Position numbers and translations under genes: made by a program
NCBI GenBank assembly: GCA_028023455.1
Contig: JAQFVV010006475.1
Location: 930,001 to 994,000, forward strand
Direction of reading: 5' to 3'
DNA length: 64,000 nucleotides
DNA from: Epiperipatus broadwayi
Taxonomy: Eukaryota > Onychophora > Udeonychophora > Euonychophora > Peripatidae
Part shown: positions 37,604 to 50,601 of the stretch, one piece after another
Layout of the letters: every line of letters starts with the position of its first letter
Position numbering within the stretch: position 1 is the stretch's first letter
Notes under the pieces: generated by a model
The model's input: only the letters and a program-made list of their open reading frames with translations
Database searches by the model: none
Told to the model about the DNA's origin: nothing

Positions 37604-40008
37604 TATAAGAGTAGTATAAAATCTGACCTTTATCACTTTCACCACCAAATCCAACTCATTTGTAATGTAACATTAGTTAATAGGCAACTAAGCATATGTT
37701 TTTATTTATAAAGTAACAAACCCACACCTATATATACACAGACATAACAGATGTGTATTTTAAACTATATTGAGAAAGTATCAAGATAAATCATTTATAC
37801 TCATCTATTAGAAAGATGAAAACCTCAATTAAAAAAAATATATATCTTAGTAACAATAAATTTAATATCAGTGTATTGTACATCATTTTAAAAGACTCGG
37901 ACTAAGTAAGCATGGTAGGTAACCAAATATGGAAGATGAAAAACATAATTCTACTACGTGATTTTGTTTTGCTTGTAATCAAGATAATACATGCAACAAT
38001 AGGCATATATATAGTGATGAAAAAGGAAATAAAATGCAAGCATGCCAGACAATGGAAGTCGAGGACAGTATAGATACAAACTTAATTCATTTCCATCATC
38101 TTTCTACTATTTTCAAATAAGGCATAAGCTATATAATACAATATCGGACAATTGAATGTTTGAATCTTAAAGAAAATGGGCGGTTTATTTCAACACTTCA
38201 AATTATTTGCTGGATTGTTGTAGAGTTAATTATAAGAAACTACGGTCGATATTTAAACAAAAACAATTTCAATAAATTCAAGCATTTGGGTAAAGTAATA
38301 GAATTGATTTAAATAGACATTTGAAACAAAGGACTGCACTATTCTTCTGATGCAAATAAAAGAATGAATAAGAACATCAGAGTATTCATATACTTTAACA
38401 ATGAAATAACTCAGTTCTTATAAAAATCATTGACAACAAACATTGAATTAAAAAGATTTTAATTGTTTATTTGCTGAAAAACAATGTTCGCTGGCTAATT
38501 CAGTAGGGTTGTAGAGCTAGTGTTGTCAGCCCTGACCAGAGGAAGCATGATGGTTTAATACTTGGGTGTGTAACACCTGCTGAAATGTCAAATGCATCGT
38601 CTAAAATGTCTAGGTGGATGCAGAAAGAATAACAGCAGCAGGAGATGGGGATAGTGTCATTCTAAATGTGTTGCTGAGGAGTCTCCCTGAGAAGTGCAGA
38701 ATTTACCATAGCAGCCTGACCAGAACAATGATGGAATATCTATCAGAGACATTAATTGCATAATTCACAAACCTCACACCACTTATCATAAAGAAATATT
38801 AATTTGTTGTGTGATATTTTTTTTATTTATGTGCACGTTGGTAGATTTTGTATATTTTTAATTTTATTTCACATCTGTATTTGGAAACAGAGAAAATGGG
38901 GGGAAGATTGTTAGGTTAAATTTTTATTTTTTGGCTTATTAAATAACGTTTAGGTTAACTTTCCCACCATAGTGAAATAAAATTCGATATGATTACTATC
39001 AGAATCCTTACTAGCATATGGAATAAAGATAAGATTTTTATTTATTACTATTCCACATTAAAGAACACACCCTTATTCTTATTTGTTTATTCAGTGTAAA
39101 TGACTAACATCCGTGACTGAATGGTCGTTTCTATTAAACTTGTACATAGTTATGGGGAGGGGGGCTTCCAAAGATAGAAAATTACTACAGCTAGTTGTAA
39201 ACAAAAAAGCTATTGAATATGTCTTCATGTTTTTCTTAAATAGCTAGTTAGCTTCACAATCAATGCAACATTAGATTAATGATTTTGTTTTCTTTTTTTG
39301 TTGTTGTTGTTGCTTTTATTTACTTTGTATATAATGAGTGTCTATTTATATATGCCTATCAGGGAAAAGGTTTTTGTGATGAATATATTTAATCGTTTAT
39401 ATGCATACTTGACATACACATGTGTATATAATTATTTTTTTTTGTCAAAGAGTTTTTCAGGGAAAGGTTGTTGTGATGAATATATTTAATCATTTATATG
39501 ATAGGGATGCATACTTGACACACACGTGTATATAATTAATTTTTTTGTAGAGTTTTTCAATTTTTATTTATTTTTATCTGATTTGTAAATAAACATTGTC
39601 AATTTGATTTTCATTAAATAGTCTCTAGTTTATCAAAGTTATTTCTCCACCCACTCATCAATTGATCACCATATATATGTGCACATCTTTTTGTTTCTAT
39701 AATATAGTAATATGATTAAATGAGTCCTACTTGATTTAACACCCATATACACATGCTGTAATTTCTATCTGAGGTAAATTCATCGCTGAAATGAATCGAT
39801 TTCAACATTTTCCCTGGGTTCGAATTCTAGGGGGAGATATGGATGAACGAGCCTAAATGTATCAATTTAATGGGTAGCACATTGGAAGTAGACATGATGA
39901 TTAGTTAGTTACTTCATTGTGTCAGTCTTGGCATCCTACTCAGAGACCCTAGGTCTGACTGTAGTTAGATGTGTTCCCCCCTTCTGGTGGAAAACCCAAA
40001 CCATCACT
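37604..40008 (+). repeat. 5' LTR (about 2.4 kb)
   Basis: It matches 46060-48451 along its whole length: for example GAGAAAGTATCAAGATAAATC at the start, the GCATGGTAG, AGGTGGATGCAGAAAGAATA and GCAGCCTGACCAGAACAATG blocks in the middle, and CTTCTGGTGGAAAA.CCA.ACCATCAC at the end. Its first base pair has changed from TG to TA. Confidence 0.88.
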
Positions 40009-40013
40009 TATTT

Positions 40014-40031
40014 TGGTTCCCAGACTTTAGG
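40014..40031 (+). other. Candidate primer binding site
   Basis: TGGTTCCCAGACTTTAGG lies five bases after the 5' LTR. TGG is the complement of the tRNA 3' CCA, as expected for a tRNA primer. The tRNA was not identified. Confidence 0.5.
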
Positions 40032-40328
40032 GGCACGAAACAAGTTTCCAAGGAGGTCCAGCCAATGGACTGGTGCATTAAAAAAAAATTATTTTTTTTT
40101 TGGGAATGGGATGATAAACTGAGACTATGAATAAATAATGAATTAATTAATAAAAATAAATTACAGTTAAGCATGTAAATACACAGGCAAAAGGTTTGAC
40201 TTTAAAAATAACATATACCAATGTAAAAATGCAGTGAGGAGTTAATCATACGTGCTAATGGTAGAGATAACATAAGGCCCTATGACATCTTTCTATATAT
40301 ATATATATTAGATTTTCACAGATAAATG

Positions 40329-40374
40329 ATGATTTCATATTATTATTTTCCTGAAAATAATAATATGAAATCAT
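40329..40374. repeat. Perfect 22-bp inverted repeat in the retrotransposon leader
   Basis: ATGATTTCATATTATTATTTTC is followed by CT and then its exact reverse complement. (AT)n tracts lie on both sides. It sits between the primer site and gag. Confidence 0.85.
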
Positions 40375-40464
40375 ATATATATATATATAAAATAAATAAC
40401 ATTATACTTAACTATTGAGGAAAATTTAATATTAAGGGGTTGTAAATTATCGGCAAACAAAATT

Positions 40465-42170
40465 ATGGAACATGTAGAGAAGTTACGAGTTATTAGTGAT
40501 GGTGAAATGGACTGTGATTACAATAGTGTTGTGGAAGAGTCTTTGCAAGTCCAAATGCCTGGTGGGTCTCTAACCAAAATTAATCACCCTCCACAAGCAC
40601 AGACTATAAATCAGGTATTGCTGCAAATACAAGAAACACTTGATGAGGAAATGACCCAAGTACTTGAAAGCAGAATAACCCAGGATTGCAGAGAGATGAC
40701 AATGATGGAACAAATGCTCATGGGACTGAACAGCAATATGAACAACATGGAAGTGAGAATGAATCAAAAATTGGACAGTAGCATGAACGCTCTAAAAGAA
40801 GACATGAATAGTATGAAGGTGGAGATGAAAGAATTCAGTAACAGGATGACCAACATGGAAGAAAAGTTGAAAATGTATGTGGATAGTGTCAGGTCAAATC
40901 TGATATATGAGATGTAAAAACTAAGCTGTCTGCAGCTATAGAACAATTGTCACTCAACTTGGACAGCATTCAGAGAGATAACTCCAAACTAAAACAGATG
41001 TTTGGCAACTTTAAGAATGAAATTGATGAGAAGAATTTGAAATATCAGCAGCGGTTTGACAGAATTCAAGGATAGCATCATTGTGCAATTAAATGTCAAG
41101 CGCAATGATATGCACAAAACTCAAGGGGTCTTTAAAGATGAGATACATGCAGACCAGGAGAAATTGCAAGACAAGGTCCTAAAGGAGTTATAAGATGCAC
41201 ACACAAAGATGGACCAACTCCCCACCACATAAAGCCTCGAAGCAGAGTAATGGAATAGGACATTAGGAACCATTGACCATAAGTGACTTGAGGACAGGAT
41301 AGCCTCAACTGTTACTGAAACCACCGTAGAAAGGACCAGTTTTGAGAAACTAATGGATAACACAAGACCAAATTGACAAGTTGGATGAAGTGCTCAGCCA
41401 AAGAATGCTAATGATTGAGGCTCGACTGTCAAAAGATAACAATCACGGAGATTTGGAAAACAGGGATTGGTTTGATAATTCAGAAGGATAGAGGAGAATG
41501 GAGTGATAGGGAAAATCTCTTGGAGGTTGACATCAAGTACCATCAGAGGTTGACTGAGCCTTGTCAGGAACCCACACTCTCATCATTTGATGCTGTAAGG
41601 GAAAAATTTTCCTCTTGATTTTAATTTAGAAAGGTTACTCCCAAATGTATATCAGGCCAACCGCAAAAACAAGGTGATGACCACACAGACAAATACCCTG
41701 GAAGTGAATAGGATGCAGAACCACCCAGCCCAAGTCAGCACAACCAGTTCATATGGCTAAAATATTTAAGGGAGCCTCTAATGAAGCTTCTATAGAGCAT
41801 CTTAACAATCTTTACTTTTCAGTGAATTGAAACTTATCAGAGGGAGAAGATGCATTGATGTTGTGGGAATCACTATTTCAAGGTCCATCCACCTTCAATG
41901 ATTACCAAACATTAGTTAAAAATTTCTGGAATAGGGATAGGCAAGAGGCCCTATTGTACCAGCTATTTCAGGAGAAATATAGATCAGTCCCAAAAGAGAC
42001 TGACAAAATTTTTTCATTCCAGATCACAAAACTGAGGACACTTAACACCTACCTGATCATGAGTGAAATTATAAGGATAATAAAAGAAACCAATCTGTTA
42101 AAATTGAGCAATAACTATTATGTAGCAATGCTAGGAATATTAAGAAGATAAACAAATTGCTTAACAATAT
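40465..42170 (+). pseudogene. gag remnant of the LTR element
   Basis: An ATG at 40465 opens 150 codons, Met- and Glu-rich. The second half (from about residue 70) is a heptad-patterned coiled coil (repeated NMEVRMNQKL- and MNSMKVEMKEF-like segments). Stops then accumulate between 40918 and 41760. A capsid-like stretch returns at about 41855-42151, with ALMLWESLFQGPSTFNDY, an FWNRDRQEALLYQLFQEKY segment and regularly spaced aromatic residues as in gypsy capsids. The nucleocapsid zinc knuckle is not visible. The product would have formed the virus-like particle; this copy cannot. Confidence 0.7.
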
Positions 42171-42399
42171 AGATATGACTAATGCTAACTTATCAACTAG
42201 GGGAAAGGAAGGAGGAGGCCACTGTTAATGTGATATTCTACAAGAAAAGGAAAAATAACAATGATGCCAATCATTTGAAGGGAAAATCCTTACAAAAAAC
42301 CCTCCATATCTGTGGTCATTCAAAAGAAACCAGACAAGTGTTGACAAAACAGTAATAAGCCCATCTTGTAGTTCAGGGAAATCCCCAAAACCAGGATAT

Positions 42400-45300
42400 A
42401 GTAATTACACACCCATAATCCAGTAAAAACCAAACTAGAAAGGTACTTGAGGTTAGGTTCCTCACTTCATGAAACCAAAATAACCCTGAGGAACATATAT
42501 CAAACTCCTGTTTGAGAGATCACTAATATAATTTGTTTGTGGGAGGATTAAGCACTCAACTTCACTTTGCAGAGGTGCCCCATGATAGAGGTTTTGTTTG
42601 AGGATTTGGTGGCTAAAGCACTTATATTCTGGTAGCCAGATTTCAGTGGTGTCAGACAAATTTCTATCATGATACTCTGGCCAAAAATCCCAACATTAAG
42701 ATCTTACCACTGAAATTCATTCAGGTTACTATGGATAACAGCAGAAAAGCTAGACTAATGCAAAAGCAAATCTGGGTCAAGACAAAGTAGGCCAAACAAT
42801 TACCTCGTGTTTTAATTCTGAATGGCTTAATCCATGTCAGTATTCTAGGGGCAGACTTCCTACACTTGAACACATGCATTTTTGATTTCTCTGACAAAAC
42901 AGTTAGAATAGGTGATGAACTCTTGGAGATAACATTACTTTTGAAATATGGTCTACCTGAAGTTGAATGCATTATATACAATATCCCAGAAGCACTCATA
43001 TAGTAGAATCAAAGTCCAACCTGCATGGGATTGATAATGTATTGAAATTATGATCTGTTATTAATAAATTTAACCTGATTTTCAACAGAGAATTAGGTTA
43101 AAACATGACTAACCATTTCAATCCAAATCATATCCTATTCCATACCAGTATTACAAAAATATTTAAATAGATTAATAAAATGCTGGATTGGGGATCATTT
43201 CCAAATGCTCTTCGCCTTACTGTTATTCAGTTGTAACTGTGAAGAAGAAAGACGAGTCAATGAGATTTTGTTTAGATGCCAAGTAATTAAATAAAATTAC
43301 TGACCCTGATGGAAACATACCATTGCTCATATATGAATTATTCATGACATTTGGAACAAGGTGTTTACCACTTTGGTCTAACATCCAGATATTGGGAGAT
43401 TGAATTTCACCCAAATGATCACCAATTCACTGCCTTCTAATATGAGGGTTATACCTATCAGTTCAATAGGATGCCTGTTGGATTGATAAATGGTGGTGCT
43501 GGTTTGACAAGATGTTTAGATAAGACTATCTCCTGCAGTTAAGCAGATCATGATTATGTGGATGATGATAATTGCATCTGCCACAATTGGAGAACATCTT
43601 CACCACCTATGTTTTTTGAAGAGTGCCATCTGAAGGGGAATCAAAATCAACTTCAAGAAGAGTACCCTAGTTTCCAACCAGGTAGTCTTTCTAAGTCATA
43701 TTATAGATTGTAATGGGATAAGGCCTCATCCAGAGAAGATCAGGGCCATTAAAAACTTTTCAACAAATTCAGTCATTTTTACTCCTGTGTAACTTTTATA
43801 ATCATTTCTACCAGAAGTTCTCAGACTACATGGAACAGAAAAGATGAATGATGGAACTGCACCATGGAACAGGACAGGACATTTGAAAATATTAAAACAG
43901 GGTCTTAGAGCAAACCATGTTAGCTTTCCCTGATTTAATAAACTATTTATTGTTTAAACAGATAGATAGTAATGGTTTTATATTAGGGATAATATTATCT
44001 CAGATCCAGGAGGATGGCCAGCCTGGTGTCCAATCAGCCAACTCTGGAAGGGTCCAGAAATAAATTTCACAATTACTGAGAAGAAAGCACTGGCAATAAT
44101 GTGGGCCTTCCAAAAGTTTTAACAGATGCTACTCAGATCAGAGGTGATAGGAATCACAGACCACAAAAGCCTCATATGATCAGATGGAGTTTTCTGTTAC
44201 AGGAATTCAATTACACCATGCAATACTGTGAAGGATCTGAGAATGTCATGGCTGATGTGCTTAGTCAAAACCCATGTAGGTCAGAACCATTTGTCAGTAG
44301 AGAATGCCTACATTATGAATATCAATTTAATGGCTAAGTAATGCAGAGAATGATTTAGAGAACCTACCCCAATTGCAATTTGCAGACCCTTTAAATCCAA
44401 TCATGAAAGGTCTGAATGGAGAAAACTTTTGAATGTGCTAAGAGATCTTACATGCTACAAAGTAAAATGAGTGGAAAGTAGTGATACCTAAAATATTGTG
44501 TACCCCATTCATAAAATATATCCACTGTTTATACAGAAACTTTGGTGACCACAAAACATACCACCCTTTGATAATGTGGTTTTACAGGCCAAAAATGTAT
44601 ATAGATGGCTTAAAGTCACTTTGAGATTGTCTAGTGTGCTTATAATTCAAGCCAGTAAACCAAAATTACATCAATACTTTAAAATTGATTATTCCAAAAA
44701 GACCAAATGAGATCTTAATGATTGACTATTATGGGACATTGCCCCATTTAACAAAAAGAAGTACTTATTGGTCATGTATGATCTCTTTTTGAAAATACAT
44801 CTTGGCTTATCCAGTTTACCAAGTTAATACCAGACACAAACAATGTATTAGACACCTTCCAGCTTATAAGGATAGGGAAACCTAAGACCATCCTAACAGA
44901 GAATGATATGCCTTTCCTATCCAGAGAATGAAAAGATGGGTGGAAAATTTTTAAATAAGGCATGCTCACATTCATTAGGAATCCACAGTTGAACCCTTGC
45001 AAATGTATAAGGTGGGAGTTTGAATGCTTGGTCAGGACTTACCTAGACGATGACCATAAGGAATGGGTAAGTCAAATGGAGCATGTAGTCAACTACATCA
45101 ATTGGAGCATAAATGAATTGACTGGATTCACACTTATTAAACTACACTTCAATGAACATGTCCCCAAATTATTTAACAAATATCAATCCCCAGATAAATG
45201 TGCTTTTTATATGATCTAGAAAAGAATATGTTGAAAGCGTATGTGCATCTAGAAAACAAAACAGAGAAGACCTACAAGAAAGGAAATGTCCACAATTTTA

Positions 45301-45510
45301 GATAGGGGACAAAGGGTTTGTCAAAACATTCTATGTAAGTAAACCATTGGAGGGGAAATACCAGAAATTTTGTAAACAATATGAGGGATCTTTCACTATT
45401 GTGAAACATTCCTTTCCAAATGTGTTTTGGATAGAGATAAATGGAGAGATGAAGGGGACCTATAATGCATGTAGCTTGAAACCTTATTTTGATCAGAGTG
45501 ACCACTGAGT
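42400..45510 (+). pseudogene. pol remnant: protease, reverse transcriptase, RNase H, integrase
   Basis: Domains are read across many stops and frame changes. Protease: ILGADFLHLNTCIFDFS at about 42840-42890, the usual C-terminal flap-side motif; the catalytic D[ST]G was not found. Reverse transcriptase: TSRYWEIEFHP near 43375, YEGYTYQFNRMPVGLING at 43441-43494 and the catalytic YVDD at 43555-43566. RNase H: an LSQIQEDG-type stretch near 44000 and RWSFLLQEFNYTMQY...NVMADVLSQNP at about 44182-44274, very typical of Ty3/gypsy. Integrase: scattered remains at 44560-45220, then a C-terminal GDKGFVKTFY...YEGSFTIVKHSFPNVFW segment at about 45305-45430, like the GPY/F module. Order PR-RT-RH-IN points to Ty3/gypsy. 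Confidence 0.82.
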
Positions 45511-46045
45511 GGATATGCTTGAATGTCAAGTGAAAAAAGATAGTCATGAATCAATTAGAACTAGAAAAGAAAGAGATAATATCAAAAAATAGGGTCAGTT
45601 AACATTTATATTATAGACCCAGGCAATTATAAAAACAATTACAAAGATGCTTTAGAGTCAACCAAGACTTAGGAGCTCATTCACACAGAATGATGAATAC
45701 TCCAATATTTAGTTAGTTCTTATGGAAACCCAATAAGTCTCAAAAAGGAACAGGGTAAAAGGTTTATAAGTTTGACTGTGTGCCATCTACAATAGAGACA
45801 CATTATCAGTTGATCTCACACCATACAACCATTATAATAATCATACTAAAAGGTATCCATATATAGATCTCATTTCAGTAGGATGCAAGTTATGAAGCAA
45901 GAAATTGGAAAGAATCAAGGTTATAGTCAGGAAAAGATATAAATCAGAGTAAATAGGTTTTATAATACTTCTTTTTGCACCAACATTCCAATGCAAAACC
46001 TAAGGCATATTAACATTTTAATAATAACTTAAAATTTTAACCCTT
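45511..46045 (+). other. 3' non-coding part of the LTR element
   Basis: No coding motifs remain between the integrase end and the polypurine tract. An envelope gene is not seen. Confidence 0.5.
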
Positions 46046-46058
46046 AAAGGTGGGAGAA
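46046..46058 (+). other. Polypurine tract
   Basis: AAAGGTGGGAGAA, purine apart from one T, directly precedes the 3' LTR, where plus-strand DNA synthesis of LTR elements starts. Confidence 0.7.
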
Positions 46059-46059
46059 T

Positions 46060-48451
46060 TGTAAGGGTAGCTTACAATCTAACCTTTTTCACTCTCACTA
46101 CCAAATCCAGCTCATTTGTAACATAACTTGAGTTAACAGGCAACTAAGCACATGTTTTCACTTATAAAGTAACTAAATCCATGCCTATATACACACAAAC
46201 ATAACGTTTATTTTAACTGTGTTGAGAAAGTATCAAGATAAATCAATTTTACTCATCTATTAGAAAGATGAAAACCTCAATTAAAAAATAATCGTACTAA
46301 TATATATGTATGTAAACAATAAATTTAATTTTGGTGCATTTTACATCATTTTAAATTACTTGGACTAAGTAAGCATGGTAGTGATCTAATGTCAAACCAG
46401 TCACTAGGTAACCAAATACAGAAGATGAAAAACAATTCTACATGATTTTGTATTGCTTATAATCAAGATAATACATGCAACAATAGGCATATATATAGTG
46501 ATGAAAATGGAAATAAAATGCAAGCATGTCAGACAATGGAACTGAATGAAGTATAAAAATAAACTTAATTCATTTCCATCATCTTTCTAGAAAATCAAAT
46601 ATTCGAATCTTAAAGAAAATGGATGGTTTATTCCAACACTGCAAATTATTTGTTCGGTTGTTGTACAGTAAATTATAAGAAACTATGGTCGATATTTAAA
46701 CAAAAACAATTTCAATAAATTCAAGCATTTATGTAAAATAATACAGTTGATTTAAACAGATATTTAAAACAAAGGACTGCACTATTTTTTCGATGCGAAT
46801 AAAATAATAAGAATGTCACCAAAGTATTTATATACATTAATGATGGAATAACTTCATTCTTATAAAAATTATTTGACAACAAACATCGAATTAAAAAGAT
46901 TTTAATTGTTTATATGCTGAAAAATGTTTTCTGGATAATTTAATAGTGTTGTAGGGCTAGTGTTGCCAGCCATGACCAGAGGAAGTGTGATGGTTCAGTA
47001 CTCAAGTGTGTAGCATTTCCTAAAATGTCCAATGCATCATCTAAAACATTCAGGTGGATGCAGAAAGAATAACAGCAAATGGAGATGGGGGTAACATCAT
47101 TCTAAATATGTTGCTAAGGAGTCTCCATGAAGAATGTGTGATCTATTGTAGCAGCCTGACCAGAACAATGATGGAGTATTTATCAGAGATATTAATTCCC
47201 TAATTCACAAATCTCACACCAGATATCATGAAGAAATATTAATTTGTTGTGTGATATTTTTTTATTTATGTGTACCTTGGTAGAATTTTTTATTTTATTT
47301 TCAGTATTTAGAAACCGAGATTTCTGCAACTCAGAAGTGTCCATTGTAACTAAAATCAAAGACAGGGAAGAAGGTTGTTAGGTTAATTTTTTTTTTTGAT
47401 TTATTAAATAAAGTTTAGGTAACCTTCCTACCAAAATGATTTAACATTTGGTATCATTACTATCAGAATTTTTACTACAATATGGAATAAAAGTAAGATT
47501 TTTATTTATTCCTATTTCATATTAAAGTTGTTACAGGACAGAATTATGTTCTCTATATTTTGTTTATTTTTGTTGATTTGTTTATTCAATATGAATGACT
47601 AACATCATACCTGAATGGCCTTTTCTATTAAACTTGTACATAGTTACATAGTTAGGGGGAGGGTTTTCCAGAGAGAGAAAACTGCTATAGCTGGTTTTAA
47701 AACAAGAAACCACTGAATAAGTCTTCATATATTTTTGTTAAATAGTTAGTTAGCTTCACACTTGATGCAACATTAGATTAATGATTTTATTTTCTTTTTT
47801 TTTTTGTTACTTTTATTTACTTTATATATAATGAAAGTCCATTCACATATGCCTATCAGGGGAAGGGTTGGTGTAATGAATATATTTAATCAGTTATATG
47901 ATATGGATTCATACTTGACACACACACATGTATATAATTATTTTTTATCAAAGAGTTTTTGAATTTTTTTTTCTTATTTGTAAATAAACATGGTCAATTT
48001 GATTCTCATTGAATTGTCTTTAGGTTATCAAAGTTATTTCTCCACCCACTCATCAATTGGTCACTGTACATATGTGCACACATATACACATCTTCTTGTA
48101 ACTATAATACAGTAATATGATTAGTAAGTCTCGTACTTCATTTAAAACCCATATAAACATGCTGCAATTTCCATCAGGTAAATTCATCCCTGGACAGAAT
48201 CGATTGCAACATTCTCCCCGGGTTCGAATTCTGAGACATATGTAGAATCTGAAAGAGGGGTGAGATGTGGATCAATTAGCCTAAAATGTGTCTGAATTTA
48301 ATGTGTAGAACAAGAGCTAGCCCATTGGAAGTAAACACAATCATTGGTTAATCATTTCATCATATCATTCTTGGGATCCTACCTGAAGGCCATAGGTCCG
48401 ACTGTAATTAGCTGTGTTCCTCTCTTCTGGTGGAAAATCCAGACCATCACA
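46060..48451 (+). repeat. 3' LTR (about 2.4 kb)
   Basis: It starts TGTAAGGGTAGCTTACA and ends CCATCACA, so its termini are TGT...ACA. The first 17 bases can fold as TGTAAG-GGTAG-CTTACA. It is full-length relative to the 5' LTR. Confidence 0.88.
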
Positions 48452-48460
48452 CAATCTCAG

Positions 48461-49305
48461 AGGTCATATTTATAGAGCTCAACCCTTTCAGCTGAGATTA
48501 ATTAAGAGACAAGCACAAATTTAATAACTGATAGTTAATATGTAAATTTGTTGATTTACACATTCCACTTTTGAGATAAAGCAATACATGAATCTTTTTT
48601 TATTTATTTTGTAAGTTTAGTTAGCAATAAACCATTCTTCTTTAAAAAATTTTTTTATGATCATTGCATTCTGCATATACTACTTTAATATTGTTTGGAT
48701 TGAAACATTGGCCTGATTCCATTTTGTGCCCAGAAACAGATTTCACATTGAAATCTTTTTTTCCATAGTTGTAAATATACTTATGTTTTGCTAGTCTGAT
48801 GTGCTATTAGCATGTGATTACTCATAATAGAATTTTTTTACAAGCAGGCTTGTTGCAGCTGGTCTTATAAACGATCTGGAAGCCTGATTTAGGATGACCT
48901 GTTCTTGTTATTTAGGGGATTTTTTTAGGTGTAGGGAGGGATTTCTAAAGCTGTCATTAAATGCATCAGAATTAGTGTAACATAAGTATATTTATAACTG
49001 TGCAAACAAAGATCCTAATGTGAAGTCTGTGTTTCTGGAGCACAAAATGTAATCAGGCTATTGTTTTGACCCAAGCTATATTAAAGTATTGTATGCAAAA
49101 TGCAATGACTGTAAAAGAAAATTTAAAGTGGCATGGTTTATTACAATCTACACCTATATAGTAAATAAAAAAGACTCCTGTATTGCCTTATTTGAAAGTG
49201 GAATATGCAAATTAACAAATTTACATTTTAACTATCAGTTATTAAATTTGTGCTTTTCTCTTAATTAATGTCAGCTGATAAGTTTGAGCACTATGAGTAT
49301 AACCT
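48461..49305. mobile_element. Fold-back element with ~370-bp inverted arms
   Basis: The left arm (48461 to about 48830) and the reverse complement of the right arm (49305 to about 48940) match in order. Shared stretches are GCTCAAC..TTCAGCTGA.ATTAATTAAGAG, GCACAAATTTAATAACTGATAGTTAA, TGTAAATTTGTTGATTT, GCAATACA.GA.TC, TCATTGCATT.TGCATA, CCTGATT.CATTTTGTG and TATAAATATACTTATGTT. The unpaired centre is only about 100 bases. No transposase is encoded. No certain target duplication was found, so the outer boundaries may be off by several bases. Confidence 0.8.
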
Positions 49306-49628
49306 TTTAGCTTGAAAGCATTGCTCATTTAGTTATTGTTCAACTGAAATGAATGTATTCTTTTCTTCAAAAGTGAATGAATGCTCTTAATAAATTTATT
49401 TTTCTGTTTATTAAAATCTTTTTAAAGTCTATTAACTCTCTTCTATACAATTAAATGTAACCAAATTGAGGCACATGTTGCAGAGTTTTGTTTTTTTTTT
49501 TTTTATATGTGGCTTTCAATTTGAATGAAGTTAATGACAAAATAAAAGTATAAAATTAATGAAAAAATCTGCAACAAATATATCAAAAGAAAAAAATTAC
49601 TATCTATATTAGCCAGACTAATATATAT
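49306..49628. other. Spacer between fold-back element and copy B
   Basis: Bases 49315-49400 share phrases (TTGAAAGCATTG, TTATTGTT, GAATGAATGCTCT) with the reverse complement of 37603-37540, at the edge of the hAT remnant. It may be another fragment of that transposon. Confidence 0.35.
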
Positions 49629-49730
49629 TGTGCCAGACAGTCTTAAATGACAGGCACATGATGGCTGCAAGCATAGTTGCAGGCTGAACAATTGTACATA
49701 AAATAATAAAAGGATCAGTCTATGCAAGTA

Positions 49731-50601
49731 CACCTGGATCTCATTTTATGCGGTAGATAGGTTCCTCAGAAAATGCGCACAAAAGAAATCGCACAAAAAT
49801 AAATGTAACCAACCTTGAAAAATGGGGGATATGTTCCTGTAATTTTCAGAAGTCCCATAAAAGCAAAGCAACAAGGAAAAAATACTTTAAAATTTGCATT
49901 AAAAAAATAAGGTAATAAAGTATGACTAATAAAAAATTTCAAATATTTGAAAAAAATTAATACAAGACAACTTTTTTTATTAACTACAGTATTTAATTTT
50001 ACATTTTTTCATACATATTTTAATCATTACCGCTGTTTACAATATTTGTAAACTAGTAAGAAATCAGAATCGTGATGTGTTGTACAACTAGCACCACTTT
50101 CAGTCTTCACCTGTGTTAATGGTTTTCTGTTTCTATATTAAAAAAATGAGATTGCAATCAAAACAAAAAAATTATACATTATCATTAGAAAGATTATTTT
50201 CAGTTTATAAAATCGTCATTATTATTTATTTTAAAAATCTAAAAAAATATTTCTGTTAATATCTAACAAAATATGTTTTAAAAGTTTTAAATATTTGAAT
50301 ATTGCGATATTTTTATACATACGTATAAATCTATTATTATTATTTACTCATTAGTATAAGTAGGTTATTTACATAGAAGCTAAGATTCTAAATACATCTT
50401 CAGGCCATATTCACGTTAGCTGCTAATATAGCATTATATTTTTGAAAAAAAAAAGTATTTCAAGTCAAAATAAGTTATTAATAATTTAAATTTCTTGATA
50501 TCTAATAAATATAGTGAAATATGAAAGATATTAAGAAGAAACATGAATTGCATAACTTCAAAATCGCATTAAAATAATCCACATAAAACGAGACCCAGGT
50601 G
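49731..50601. mobile_element. Tc1/mariner-pogo-type MITE (871 bp, TA target duplication)
   Basis: The ends are CACCTGGATCTCATTTTATGCGG and, reverse-complemented, CACCTGGGTCTCGTTTTATGTGG, with TA on each side (49729-49730, 50602-50603). Copy A preserves the uninterrupted site (TGTAAG-TA-TACTTTCTC against TGCAAG-TA-element-TA-TATTCTCTC). The CTCGTTTTATGCGG-like terminus resembles Tigger/pogo elements. There is no transposase inside. Confidence 0.85.

Larger units (their letters stand above)
37604..48451 (+). mobile_element. Nearly full-length, decayed LTR retrotransposon (Ty3/gypsy-like)
   Basis: Two direct repeats of about 2.4 kb flank a coding region with gag, protease, reverse transcriptase, RNase H and integrase in the Ty3/gypsy order. 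A primer site follows the first LTR and a polypurine tract precedes the second. The flanks are CAAC before and CAAT after, a possible 4-bp target duplication with one change. All frames are broken by stops and shifts, and the LTRs differ visibly (roughly 85-90% alike in the blocks compared by eye), so the insertion is old. It lies against a hAT transposase remnant on its left and a fold-back element on its right. Confidence 0.88.

Noticed and set aside
40570-41363. Minus-strand frames opposite gag
   Set aside because: Shadows of the retrotransposon gag remnant.
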